Below are positions 43,325 to 51,984 of a stretch of DNA of 64,000 bases, one piece after another (position 1 is the stretch's first letter; each line of letters opens with the position of its first letter). The stretch is from Gelidibacter pelagius (GTDB lineage Bacteria > Bacteroidota > Bacteroidia > Flavobacteriales > Flavobacteriaceae), in NCBI RefSeq assembly GCF_017581925.1, contig NZ_JAGEVG010000007.1:122120-186119 (forward strand). Direction: 5' to 3'. The position numbers and the translations under genes are program-made. Under the pieces are notes generated by a model that saw nothing but the letters and a program-made list of their open reading frames with translations, ran no database searches and was not told where the DNA came from.

Positions 43325-44323
43325 TTATATTTTAACGACCATTTTCCCTGTGTTTTTTCCTTCGAATAGATCCATAAACGCTTTTGGGATATTTTCAAAA
43401 CCTTCTACCACAGTTTCGGTGTAGGTGAGTTTGCCCGCTGCCAACCATTCGGCCAACTGCTGCATGGCTTCTGGAAATTTTTCTTCATAATTCGAAACAA
43501 TAAAGCCTTGCATTAAAGCACTGTTTTTAACCAGGAAAGGTTGTACGCTGATACTTTTAGGAAGTTCTATATTGTTATAAACTGAGATGGCTCCACAATT
43601 GACAATGCGCGCAAATTGATTGATATTAAATAATACCGCATCGGAGATCGGACCGCCCACATTATCAAAATAAATATCGATACCGTTTGGTGCTGCCTTG
43701 GCAATGTCTGCGCTCATATCTTTACTGGTGTTATAATTGATTCCAGCATCAAAGCCAAACTTGCTTTTTAGCAGTTCTACTTTTTCATCCGTACCTGCAA
43801 TGCCAATGACTGTAAGGCCAAGGTTCTTCGCTATTTGCCCTACCACAGATCCGACTGCACCTGCAGCTCCTGAAACGATGAGCGTTTCACCTGCTTTAGG
43901 TTTCCCAATCTGGGTGAGCCCTAAATAGGCCGTCAATCCCGTCATGCCCAAAATACCTAAATAGGCACTTAAAGGTGCTTTCTCGCCATCGACTTTCATA
44001 AGGTCTTTGCCTGAGGATATTTGCTGAGTTTTCCAATCCAACATCCCCATAACAAACTCACCTTCTTTAAAGTGGTCGCTTTTGGAAGCGGTCACTTTGG
44101 CAACCACACCAGAATATATTGGTTTGTTGAGCTCAAAAGGCGCCGCATACGATTTAGCATCGCTCATACGACCTCTTAAATAAGGGTCTACAGAAACGTA
44201 GATGGTTTCTAAAAGTATTTCACCATCCTTAGGCGTTAGATTTTTTTCTTCTTTTACAAATTCAAAGTCTGAAAGCGTAGGAGTTCCTTTTGGTCTGTTT
44301 TTTAATAAAATGGTCTGTATCAT
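43325..44323 (-). CDS. CurA-like NADP-dependent double-bond reductase
   Basis: A 332-residue medium-chain reductase without zinc ligands, of the leukotriene B4 12-hydroxydehydrogenase/CurA (YncB) group. Visible: VSVDPYLRGRMSD near residue 50, the nucleotide-binding ETLIVSGAAGAVGSVVGQIA near 145, GIDIYFDNVGGPISDAVL near 210. It reduces activated C=C bonds such as enones and enals. It is the first gene of a three-gene operon with the YqhD-like and DJ-1 genes; an AATTAAC/GTTAATT inverted repeat lies upstream. Confidence 0.92.
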   Translation of the reverse strand: MIQTILLKNRPKGTPTLSDFEFVKEEKNLTPKDGEILLETIYVSVDPYLRGRMSDAKSYAAPFELNKPIYSGVVAKVTASKSDHFKEGEFVMGMLDWKTQQISSGKDLMKVDGEKAPLSAYLGILGMTGLTAYLGLTQIGKPKAGETLIVSGAAGAVGSVVGQIAKNLGLTVIGIAGTDEKVELLKSKFGFDAGINYNTSKDMSADIAKAAPNGIDIYFDNVGGPISDAVLFNINQFARIVNCGAISVYNNIELPKSISVQPFLVKNSALMQGFIVSNYEEKFPEAMQQLAEWLAAGKLTYTETVVEGFENIPKAFMDLFEGKNTGKMVVKI

Positions 44324-44620
44324 TTTTTGTGTATTTTATATTAATTATTATTTATTGTTATTGTAATTACCGCTTTAATTAACGATAGTTAATTGTTTGT
44401 GAAACAGCAAATTGAAATTTATATTTCACAATCTTGACTTAAAATTCAATCTGTCTTGAATCCTGATTCTTGGTTCTCAATTCTACTTTACTAACACCCA
44501 AGCCGTCTATAGTCTTTCTTCTTTACTCTTTCATCTTTATTCTTGACTTTTGACACTTAATTCCTGATTCTAAAAGAGAAGCGGTCTTAATACTTAATTC
44601 TTAATACTAATTACTCAGTA
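44324..44620. other. Low-complexity intergenic region
   Basis: A 297-bp gap. The right half is made of degenerate short units (CTTAATACT, TAATTCTTAATACTAA, TCTTGATTCT-like). It contains the inverted repeat at 44377-44394. No gene seen. Confidence 0.5.
44377..44394. promoter_or_regulatory. Inverted repeat upstream of the CurA-like operon
   Basis: AATTAAC and GTTAATT are exact complements around GATA, 54 bp upstream of the CurA-like start. Candidate operator; it does not resemble the palindrome in front of the TetR gene. Confidence 0.35.
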
Positions 44621-45199
44621 CTATTTCTTAATACTGCTCCAAGCCGCTTCATAAGCTTCCTCTATCTGTTTTTCATCCAATTTAAATGTCCCGCGTTTCT
44701 GGGCAGTCATCAAAAATGACAGGGGATTAATCGCATAAGCATATAAGAGGTAATCGGAAATTGGTTTGATGATGCCTTCCGCTTTCCCGCGTTTCCAGAG
44801 GTTGAGTAGGGGCTGTAAGTGTTTGATGCCTTCCTGTAAGCTGGGTTCGTCAATAATGGGTGTATTATCACACTGCGACAAGAACATGGCGCTTTCAGAG
44901 GCGTTGAGTTTGAAATCGGCAATGCGTTTCCATATATGTTCAAAACCTTCTTCAACGGACATAGTTTCCTTATAATCTTTAAAAGCAAAAGCAGTGTATT
45001 GTGCTTTGACGTCGATATAGGTTTTGTTTACTAAGTCCTGCTTGTTTTCAAAATACAGGTAAATGGTCGCTGGAGAAACATTGGCCATTTTTGCAATTTT
45101 ACTCATTGGAGTGGCATGGAACCCGGCATTGTTGACCAACGTAATGGTAGCATCGATAAGAGCATTACGTTTGTCTATACTTTTTTGAAGTTTGGCCAT
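44621..45199 (-). CDS. TetR/AcrR-family transcriptional regulator
   Basis: A 192-residue repressor. The N-terminal HTH spans about residues 5-50: RNALIDATITLVNNAGFHAT, then MSKIAKMANVSPATIYLYF. The C-terminal part is a helical ligand-binding domain. The start MAKLQKS is chosen because the -7 element TATCTTTG lies 19 bp upstream. A TGAACGTTCA palindrome overlaps the region upstream of that element, suggesting autorepression. The adjacent carbonyl-reductase operon is a plausible target (inference). Confidence 0.9.
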   Translation of the reverse strand: MAKLQKSIDKRNALIDATITLVNNAGFHATPMSKIAKMANVSPATIYLYFENKQDLVNKTYIDVKAQYTAFAFKDYKETMSVEEGFEHIWKRIADFKLNASESAMFLSQCDNTPIIDEPSLQEGIKHLQPLLNLWKRGKAEGIIKPISDYLLYAYAINPLSFLMTAQKRGTFKLDEKQIEEAYEAAWSSIKK

Positions 45200-45217
45200 T
45201 ATAATTTGATTTGAGTA

Positions 45218-45225
45218 CAAAGATA
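45218..45225 (-). promoter_or_regulatory. -7 element (TATCTTTG) for the TetR gene
   Basis: TATCTTTG on the minus strand exactly fits TAnnTTTG, 19 bp upstream of the chosen ATG. Confidence 0.6.
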
Positions 45226-45235
45226 CAAATAAAAG

Positions 45236-45245
45236 TGAACGTTCA
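45236..45245. promoter_or_regulatory. Palindromic operator (TGAACGTTCA)
   Basis: A perfect 10-bp palindrome of the kind bound by many TetR/AcrR proteins, placed 11 bp upstream of the -7 element, where it would cover the -33 region of the TetR promoter. Confidence 0.55.
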
Positions 45246-45378
45246 TTCTTTTTTAACAGAGCTTTGGGAGTTATGGAGTGGCGGTGTAGAAATAAGCTGT
45301 AATGTGGTAGTGGAGAAGGTTTGTTTTCGGGAGAGAGTTTAGACTAAGGGCTTTTTGCTTCTGTTTTCTTTTTTTTAG

Positions 45379-45414
45379 ACACGGATTACACGGATTACAC
45401 GGATTACACGGATT
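45379..45414 (+). repeat. Tandem 9-bp repeat (ACACGGATT x4)
   Basis: Four exact consecutive copies of ACACGGATT. The last copy is also the start of the first 94-bp unit. Confidence 0.9.
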
Positions 45415-45782
45415 GTCACTAATTCCTTTTGAACCTGAACTGGCTGAAAATGAGATTTTCTCAATTTCACTAATTTAAAAGGTGTATTAGATACGAATTG
45501 CACGGATTTTCACAAATTCCTATTGAACCTGAAGTGGCTATATAAGGGATTCTATCTATTTCACTAAATTAAAAAGCTTATAAGACACTAATTACACGGA
45601 TTGTCACTAATTCCTTTTGAACCTGAAGTGGCGGAAAATGAGATTTTCTCTATTTCACTAATTTAAAAGGTGTATTAGACACGAATTTTACGGATTTTCA
45701 CAAATTCCTTTTGAACCTGGAGTGGCTAAAAATGCGATTCTATTTATTTCAAGGATTTAAAAGTTAATAATTAGCACCTCCC
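45405..45782 (+). repeat. 94-bp tandem repeat, about four units
   Basis: The landmark AATTCCTTTTGAACCT (or one-base variant) occurs at 45421, 45515, 45609 and 45703, an exact 94-bp period with substitutions but no net length change. Each unit also carries a GTGGC/CTGGC, a TTTCACTAA-like stretch and a CACGGATT-like stretch. Confidence 0.88.
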
Positions 45783-46265
45783 GAAAGTATCCTCGGCACT
45801 ACGGGTTGCCACATAGTCGCACCCATGTTTAATCCATTATACAATGAAACAACTACTAAGTTCTGCCATTAGTGAAAATACGGAATAATTTGATTACTAT
45901 ATATTCCAACGCCAATTCCATCCGTGTAATTTGTGAAACCCACCTGAACCGACGGGCAGGTTCGTGTCTAAGAATTTATAGTTCTTTTGCTTTTTCTAAA
46001 ATTAAAACAGCCTAATCCTAATAATTGTTGGGATCAAGTTTTGTCATGAATTTCTTTGTCTACATTTAGACAGTAACAAAAATAAAATCATAAGGCAAGA
46101 CTATAAATATATAATAGCATAGTCATAGTTCCGTGTTTTTTAATCTATGTTTGACCTTGACGAATATTCTTGGTTAATTTACACAAAGTCACACCCTAAG
46201 TATCGTGAAATAACAGCAGTATAATAACATAAAGTTTGTTATTTGTTTTCAAACATCTCAAATCA

Positions 46266-47774
46266 ATGATTGCATCAGATACTTTAGTGACCTATATGTG
46301 GATTTTATTGGCCGTTTACGCCGCCGTCATCTTATTTTTCGTGGTCAGAGGGGCACGTAAAAACAAGAACATCCAAGATTATGCAGTCGGAAATATTGGC
46401 TTTCCGTCCTGGGTAGTCGGGTTGTCCTTAGCGGCTTCCATGACCAGTGCCGCAACATTTATTATAAATCCGGGATTCATTGCACTTTATGGCATTTCTG
46501 GAGTTATTTCCTTTGCCTTGGTATTGCCCATTGCCGCATTTATTTCGTTGATTGTTTTTACCAAGGGTTTTGCCAGACAAGGAAAGGCCGTTAAAGCCAC
46601 CACCATGGCGCAATGGATAGGAAAACGCTATGAAAGTAAAAACTACGCTATTTTCTTTGCCTTTGTCGCCCTTTTATTGATCACCTTTATTGTCTTGATC
46701 AATGTCGGACTCACCCAGGTCATTTCCAAATCGCTTAATGCCGATCCGTTTTATGTCTTGATGGGCATAACCGCGTTTGTCTTTGGCTATATGATGTTTG
46801 GTGGTGCCAACTCCATGGTCTATACCAATACCATTCAGGCCATCATCATGTGTATTGTCGCCCTCATTTTGATTGGTTCTGGCGCCGAATACTTCACCGA
46901 TGGGATTGGTGGTTTTTTTGAAAAACTCAACGCTATCGATCCTAACTTGACCAAACCAACCAATCCTTCCAGTTTTTTGTTTCGGGATTATTTTGAGATC
47001 ATTATCACACAAATTGTTATTGGGGTAGCCATTGTTTGTCAACCACACATCATCACTAAATCCTTACTATTAAAAGATTCAAGTAAAATCAACACCTATT
47101 TGTTCAGCGGGATTGCGTTTATGATCATCTTCTTTTTGGTGGTCATTGTCGGATTATATGCCCGTATCAGTTTTCCTGATTTTATGGTGAACGGAACTGC
47201 GTTAAAAATGGATGAAATCATACCAACCTATGTGGTGACCAAATTCTCGGTAGGTGTAGGCTTGGTTATTGTAGTTGGACTGATTTCAGCCGGATTATCC
47301 ACCTTGGAAAGTTTGATACAGTCCTTATCCATTACGATTACTTCGGACATTATCAATCCCTTATTCAAGGATAAATACACTGCAAAAACCATATCCATCA
47401 ATAAAGTGGTGATCATCGGATTGGCTATCGTGAGCTTTTTATTGAGTTGGAACCAAATTCAAAATCCGGACATCAGCGTGGCTATTTTTGCCCAAAACGG
47501 CGTGTATGCCTATTTTGCAGCTGCTTTTGTACCGGTGCTTTTTGGAACATTTTTAAAGAATGTGTCCACACGCTCTGTATTTATTGCCAGTATCACGGCC
47601 ATTGTTGTGCATTTTGGTATATATTACGGACGGATTACGCCGTATATGCAAGAGCCTGTAAACAATCCTGGGGTTTCTGCGGCTACCGGCATTGTGACAT
47701 CGCTCCTTGTAGGGTATATATTTTATAAATTAGACGAAAAGAAACAACGTGGACACATTAGATTGGACAGCTAA
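46266..47774 (+). CDS. Sodium:solute symporter (SSS family)
   Basis: A 502-residue inner-membrane transporter with about thirteen hydrophobic segments. SSS hallmarks: DYAVGNIGFPSWVVGLSLAA near 45, the GGANSMVYTNTIQAIIM segment near 190, and LISAGLSTLESLIQSLSITI near 345. The start MIASDTLV is chosen over an upstream in-frame codon because it fits the usual N-terminus. Such carriers import organic acids, sugars or amino acids with Na+. It heads a seven-gene block, and the acyl-CoA ligase start lies 26 bp inside its 3' end. Confidence 0.9.
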   Translation: MIASDTLVTYMWILLAVYAAVILFFVVRGARKNKNIQDYAVGNIGFPSWVVGLSLAASMTSAATFIINPGFIALYGISGVISFALVLPIAAFISLIVFTKGFARQGKAVKATTMAQWIGKRYESKNYAIFFAFVALLLITFIVLINVGLTQVISKSLNADPFYVLMGITAFVFGYMMFGGANSMVYTNTIQAIIMCIVALILIGSGAEYFTDGIGGFFEKLNAIDPNLTKPTNPSSFLFRDYFEIIITQIVIGVAIVCQPHIITKSLLLKDSSKINTYLFSGIAFMIIFFLVVIVGLYARISFPDFMVNGTALKMDEIIPTYVVTKFSVGVGLVIVVGLISAGLSTLESLIQSLSITITSDIINPLFKDKYTAKTISINKVVIIGLAIVSFLLSWNQIQNPDISVAIFAQNGVYAYFAAAFVPVLFGTFLKNVSTRSVFIASITAIVVHFGIYYGRITPYMQEPVNNPGVSAATGIVTSLLVGYIFYKLDEKKQRGHIRLDS

Positions 47775-49254
47775 ATGGGCGGATTATACGCCAGATAAGA
47801 TTGCGATTACTTCGTATGACGCCAATAAGAGTTATACGTATAGTGACCTGCATACCTATGCCAATCGATTGACCGATAAGTTTGTTGAACTCCAGTTGGA
47901 AGAGGGCGATCGCATTGCAGTTCTGGCAGAGCACAGTTTGGAGTATATTGCTCTTTTTGTGGCCTGTCAAAGAATGGGCATCATCTTGGTACCATTAAAC
48001 TATCGCTTGTCTTTAAAAGAAATCAGCAAACTCGTTTTAGATTGCACCCCAAGTTTGCTGGTCTACAATGCCAATCATCAGGATAAAGTGGCGCAACTCT
48101 CGCTTCAAAATTTGAAAACTATCTCTTTTGATGTTCTAAAACACTATTACCAAACTACCGATAGCATCGCGGAAAAAACCTTCCAAATCAAGGCGGACAA
48201 TCCGTTATTTATCTTTTATACTTCCGGAACCACGGGAGCTCCAAAAGGGGTCATTTACACCAACAAAATGCTGTTTTGGAACAGTTTGAATACCTCCATG
48301 CAGCTCGGAATTACGTTTCGAGATTCCACCATTAATATCTTGCCACCCTACCACACTTCGGGTTGGAATATTTTTGTGACGCCGCTTTTGCACAAAGGCG
48401 CACATATTGGGGTGTTGGAGAAATTTGATGCAGAAAAGACCTTATGCTTATTGGAACTCAATAAAACCACCTTATTTATGGCATTGCCCACCATGCTGTT
48501 GATGATGCAGGAAACGCCCATTTTCAAAAATGTGAACCTGAAACGATTACGCTATATCATTTCTGGGGGCGAGAAAGTGCCATCAGAGCTGGTGACCTAT
48601 TGGAAGAAAGAAAAGAACATCTATATCCGACCAGGTTATGGTTCCACCGAAGCCGGACCAAGCATCACCTCATTGCACCATAAAATGGCGCAGTTAAAAC
48701 CTAATTCCATTGGGAAACCTAATTTTTATCTGGACATCAAAATCGTCGATAAAAAAGGTGCCAAGGTCAAACCAAATGAGGTCGGGGAGCTGTGCATCAA
48801 AGGCGATATTGTCACACCCGGCTATTGGAACAACTCTGTGAAGACCAACAATAAAATCAAGAAAGGCTGGCTGTTTACAGGAGATTTCGCCTATGCCGAT
48901 GATGAAGGCTTTCTGTATATGAAAGGGCGCAAAAACGACATGTACATCTCGGGTGGTGAAAATATTTACCCTCAGGAAGTCGAAGCGCAACTGGAAGATT
49001 TCGAAGACATTACCAAAGCGGTCGTGCTCAGTGTCAAAGACGACAAATGGGGCCAATGCGGCATAGCCTTTGTAACATCGTCCAATAAGGAGCTTTCTGT
49101 AGGACAAATTCGCGAGTTTTTAAAAGTAAACCTTGTGGCTTTTAAACATCCTAAGTACATCTTTATTTTAGACGACATTCCAACCACAAGCTTAGGGAAA
49201 GTATGTAGAAAACAGCTTTACACTTATTTTAACACCATCAATTCTGAACCATGA
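47749..49254 (+). CDS. AMP-binding acyl-CoA synthetase
   Basis: A 501-residue ANL-family ligase that activates a carboxylic acid to its CoA thioester via an adenylate. The P-loop-like motif FIFYTSGTTGAPKGVIYTN is near 160, GYGSTEAGPS near 300, and the hinge TGDFAYADDEGFLYMKGRKN near 385, with GGENIYPQEVEAQL after it. The start is a GTG overlapping the symporter by 26 bp; the next gene overlaps by ATGA. The acid is unknown; with 3-hydroxybutyrate dehydrogenase nearby, acetoacetate or a hydroxy acid is plausible. Confidence 0.9.
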   Translation: MDTLDWTAKWADYTPDKIAITSYDANKSYTYSDLHTYANRLTDKFVELQLEEGDRIAVLAEHSLEYIALFVACQRMGIILVPLNYRLSLKEISKLVLDCTPSLLVYNANHQDKVAQLSLQNLKTISFDVLKHYYQTTDSIAEKTFQIKADNPLFIFYTSGTTGAPKGVIYTNKMLFWNSLNTSMQLGITFRDSTINILPPYHTSGWNIFVTPLLHKGAHIGVLEKFDAEKTLCLLELNKTTLFMALPTMLLMMQETPIFKNVNLKRLRYIISGGEKVPSELVTYWKKEKNIYIRPGYGSTEAGPSITSLHHKMAQLKPNSIGKPNFYLDIKIVDKKGAKVKPNEVGELCIKGDIVTPGYWNNSVKTNNKIKKGWLFTGDFAYADDEGFLYMKGRKNDMYISGGENIYPQEVEAQLEDFEDITKAVVLSVKDDKWGQCGIAFVTSSNKELSVGQIREFLKVNLVAFKHPKYIFILDDIPTTSLGKVCRKQLYTYFNTINSEP

Positions 49255-50195
49255 AACATTTTAGCTTCGTATTAATTGTCACCTTAATCAATGCGTCTGT
49301 TTTTTCACAAACCACTCAAAAACCTATGAAAGAGCTACTTTCAGACTATGAATTTAAAACCTATTCGACCACTTTGGATGGCTTGGACATTAGCTATATT
49401 AAGGAAGGAGATGCCGATAAAACTTTGCTTTTTGTCCATGGTTTGAGCAGTAATGCGGACGCTTGGTCCAAAAATATCGCCGTTCTGAAAAACAATTACA
49501 CCTGCATTGCCTTGGATTTGCCGGGCTACGGAAAATCGTCCATCCCTGATGCTGACTACACACCGTCGTATTTTGCGGAGGTCCTCTTTCAATTTGTTGA
49601 GAAATTGGGATTGGACCATGTTATTCTCGTAGGACATTCCATGGGTGGGCAGGCGAGTGTCAAATTTGCCACTGCACATCCTGAAATCGTCGATAGACTT
49701 ATTTTGGTAGCACCTGCTGGCTTGGAACAATTTTCTGAAGCCAATGCGGCCATGATGAAAAGCTTTTTGACACCAGCCTCAGTCCAAAATACTACCGATG
49801 CTCAAATTGAGAACAATTATGCGCTTAATTTTTATGTACAGCCAGAAGAGGTTTCCAAAATGATTTCTGACAGAAAGAACATCAAGGCAGCATCAGATTT
49901 TGATGCCCATTGCACCGCCATTGTCAAGAGTGTCTCCGGCATGCTCGATGATCCTGTTTTTGGGGATTTAAAGACCATCTCACAACCAACCTTGGTTATT
50001 TTTGGAGATAAGGACATGCTGATTCCAAATCGGTATTTTAATCCGACCTTGACCACGGAAGCCGTTGGCAAGATCGCTTTAGAGAACATCAAACATGCCA
50101 CCTTGGAATTTATCCCCGATGCCGGACATTTTGTGCAGTTTGAAAAACCTAAGGAAGTGAATGTGCTCATTCAGAAATTTGTAGAGCAGAAGTAA
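49251..50195 (+). CDS. Secreted alpha/beta hydrolase (esterase-like)
   Basis: A 314-residue exported hydrolase with signal peptide MKHFSFVLIVTLINASVFSQ. The oxyanion region is LLFVHGLSSNADAW near 65, the nucleophile is in VILVGHSMGGQASVK near 130, the acid in LVIFGDKDMLIP near 250, and the catalytic His in IPDAGHFVQFE near 290. Probably cleaves ester bonds outside the cytoplasm. Its ATG overlaps the acyl-CoA ligase stop (ATGA), tying it to that pathway. Confidence 0.9.
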   Translation: MKHFSFVLIVTLINASVFSQTTQKPMKELLSDYEFKTYSTTLDGLDISYIKEGDADKTLLFVHGLSSNADAWSKNIAVLKNNYTCIALDLPGYGKSSIPDADYTPSYFAEVLFQFVEKLGLDHVILVGHSMGGQASVKFATAHPEIVDRLILVAPAGLEQFSEANAAMMKSFLTPASVQNTTDAQIENNYALNFYVQPEEVSKMISDRKNIKAASDFDAHCTAIVKSVSGMLDDPVFGDLKTISQPTLVIFGDKDMLIPNRYFNPTLTTEAVGKIALENIKHATLEFIPDAGHFVQFEKPKEVNVLIQKFVEQK

Positions 50196-50410
50196 TTTAT
50201 CACTAAACTTATATTATCTTGGCCAATGCACGTTTAGTCATTTTTATTCGTGAAATCCAATTACAAGTTATTTAAGCCTAGGTCTATCAGATAACGAAGA
50301 GTCCTTGCAAATCCGTGATTCCGATTGCTATCGGGACCTGTCTAAAACCCATTAAATCTTACAGCCAAATCTATTTCCACCCAGACGAAGTCCCTACTAA
50401 ATTTGAGCCA

Positions 50411-51826
50411 ATGAAAACAAAGCTTAAAAAATTCACAGAGTTTAGTAAAACCATTCTCCCGAATGAAGCTAAATATCTTGAGACCCAATATCAGTTTGTC
50501 GAAGAAGAAAAGCTTCAAATCATTCAGCTGGTCATCAGTAATGCCCTGTCGCAAAACAAACGCAAGGATTTTGACACGGCCATTGACAAGCGGAAATATT
50601 CCTATATCAAAGATTGGATTGAAAAGAAATTACTGAGCATTGATGTAGATGCCACCATTGGCTGGATCATGTCCATCAACCAAAAAATCCTAACCGATTC
50701 TATCGCATCTGACGAAGAAAAGGAATTTCTCAACTATATTGCTTCCTACAAAGCCATCGATTTTACATTTCAAAATCTGTATGATCTGGCCAAGGAGTAC
50801 AAATCCTATCTCTTGGTAAGAATGCGCTATAAGGACCATCAAATTGTGTCCGATTTTATAAAAACCTTTAAATCACCCTATCTTAAGGCACAGGATACCA
50901 AAGAAAAACTCTATGACGCCACGACCGAAATCACGGACCAATATACACTAAACAACAAAGAGACCAAGCATCTGGAAAAGTGGCTGATGAAGGTGTTTAA
51001 AGACGATTCCATCAGCGGGAAAAATAGATATCAAGCTTTTGTATTGTTGGCTTTTATGTACACCAATTACAATGAAAATGCCAAACTAAAAGTGCTTTTC
51101 GACCAAATTGATGTGTATTTCAGTGAAGGCCAGATGTACTCTAGACGCCTCTTATCTAATTATTACGCCAGCAGGGTGCTATTGCATTCCAAGCAGGATG
51201 AGTTTAAGGAAGCGGAATTTTATGGCTACCTCTCCATTAGACAAAACAATAATGATACCTTGATGTATTTGAACAACTTGGTGGCCATTTTATTGCGGAA
51301 CAACAAACCGGAAAAAGCCTATGCCTTAATGGAAACGCATAAGGATCTGTATAAGGAAACCCATAATTACCATCAAAAGATTGGCTACTGTTCCTATCAG
51401 ATCCGGGTCTTGTCTGAACTTCATAAAAACAGTCTCGCGGAGGCCACTGCCAAAACCTTTTTAAGAAAACACAAAAACGAAGTCCTAAAGCACCGTTGGC
51501 ACCATTTCTTCACCTCCTATATCAGCACCTTGATCACGCAGGAAAACTACGAAGAAGTCTTGAAGCTCGCCACCAAATTTGACTTGATAGAAAAGGAGAA
51601 AGAACGCCAAAAACAAAACAACTACGTTCCCAATATCTCCTGGAGTATTTCATTGTCAAGGTATATGGAAGGCCAAATAAATTCGACGCGATTATTGGAG
51701 GAAATAAAGGCCCCGCTCTTGGATATTCAGCCTACTACAAATCAAAAGCAGTTGATGGTTAAGGTCATTGACCAACTTTCCACAAACTTACCTGAAGCTT
51801 TTTTGAAGCTCAAGTCACACATCTAA
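50411..51826 (+). CDS. Protein of unknown function (471 aa)
   Basis: A 471-residue soluble, mainly helical protein without a signal peptide. The middle and C-terminal part (from about residue 190) has helix-pair spacing like tetratricopeptide repeats: RYQAFVLLAFMYTNYNENAK, EAEFYGYLSIRQNNNDTLMY and NNKPEKAYALMETHKDLY. The frame extends to 50315, but the extra residues come from an intergenic CCGAT/ATCGG repeat, so the ATG at 50411 is used. It lies inside the hydroxy-acid block between the hydrolase and TonB genes. Confidence 0.75.
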   Translation: MKTKLKKFTEFSKTILPNEAKYLETQYQFVEEEKLQIIQLVISNALSQNKRKDFDTAIDKRKYSYIKDWIEKKLLSIDVDATIGWIMSINQKILTDSIASDEEKEFLNYIASYKAIDFTFQNLYDLAKEYKSYLLVRMRYKDHQIVSDFIKTFKSPYLKAQDTKEKLYDATTEITDQYTLNNKETKHLEKWLMKVFKDDSISGKNRYQAFVLLAFMYTNYNENAKLKVLFDQIDVYFSEGQMYSRRLLSNYYASRVLLHSKQDEFKEAEFYGYLSIRQNNNDTLMYLNNLVAILLRNNKPEKAYALMETHKDLYKETHNYHQKIGYCSYQIRVLSELHKNSLAEATAKTFLRKHKNEVLKHRWHHFFTSYISTLITQENYEEVLKLATKFDLIEKEKERQKQNNYVPNISWSISLSRYMEGQINSTRLLEEIKAPLLDIQPTTNQKQLMVKVIDQLSTNLPEAFLKLKSHI

Positions 51827-51984
51827 AATATGAACCTTAATGCCATGTTATCAGGCTGATAGTATCTAAATGTTGGAGAATATAGATAGATAGTCACACT
51901 TGAAAGCTTTAGTTTTTGAGACAGCTGTTGCTCAATTTCATAATAGATTGCCATCTAAACGAACTCAATCAATATTCTGACATT

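Larger units (their letters stand above)
45377..45970. repeat. Repeat element with inverted ends and internal tandem array
   Basis: The left end TAGACACGGATTACACGG and the right end (reverse complement TTAGACACGAACCTGCCCG, then ATTACACGGATGG) are imperfect inverted copies. It contains a 9-bp unit repeated four times, the 94-bp array and a GC-rich GACGGGCAGG motif at 45951-45960. It resembles the shorter element at 32341-32510. No gene was recognised between 45246 and 46265. Confidence 0.55.

Noticed and set aside
45377..45782. Possible CRISPR array
   Set aside because: Repeats are tandem with a 94-bp period and the whole unit is similar; there are no unique spacers and no cas genes nearby.
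50315..50410. Upstream extension of the unknown 471-aa protein
   Set aside because: The extra residues are translated from an intergenic CCGAT/ATCGG repeat also seen in part near 56170.
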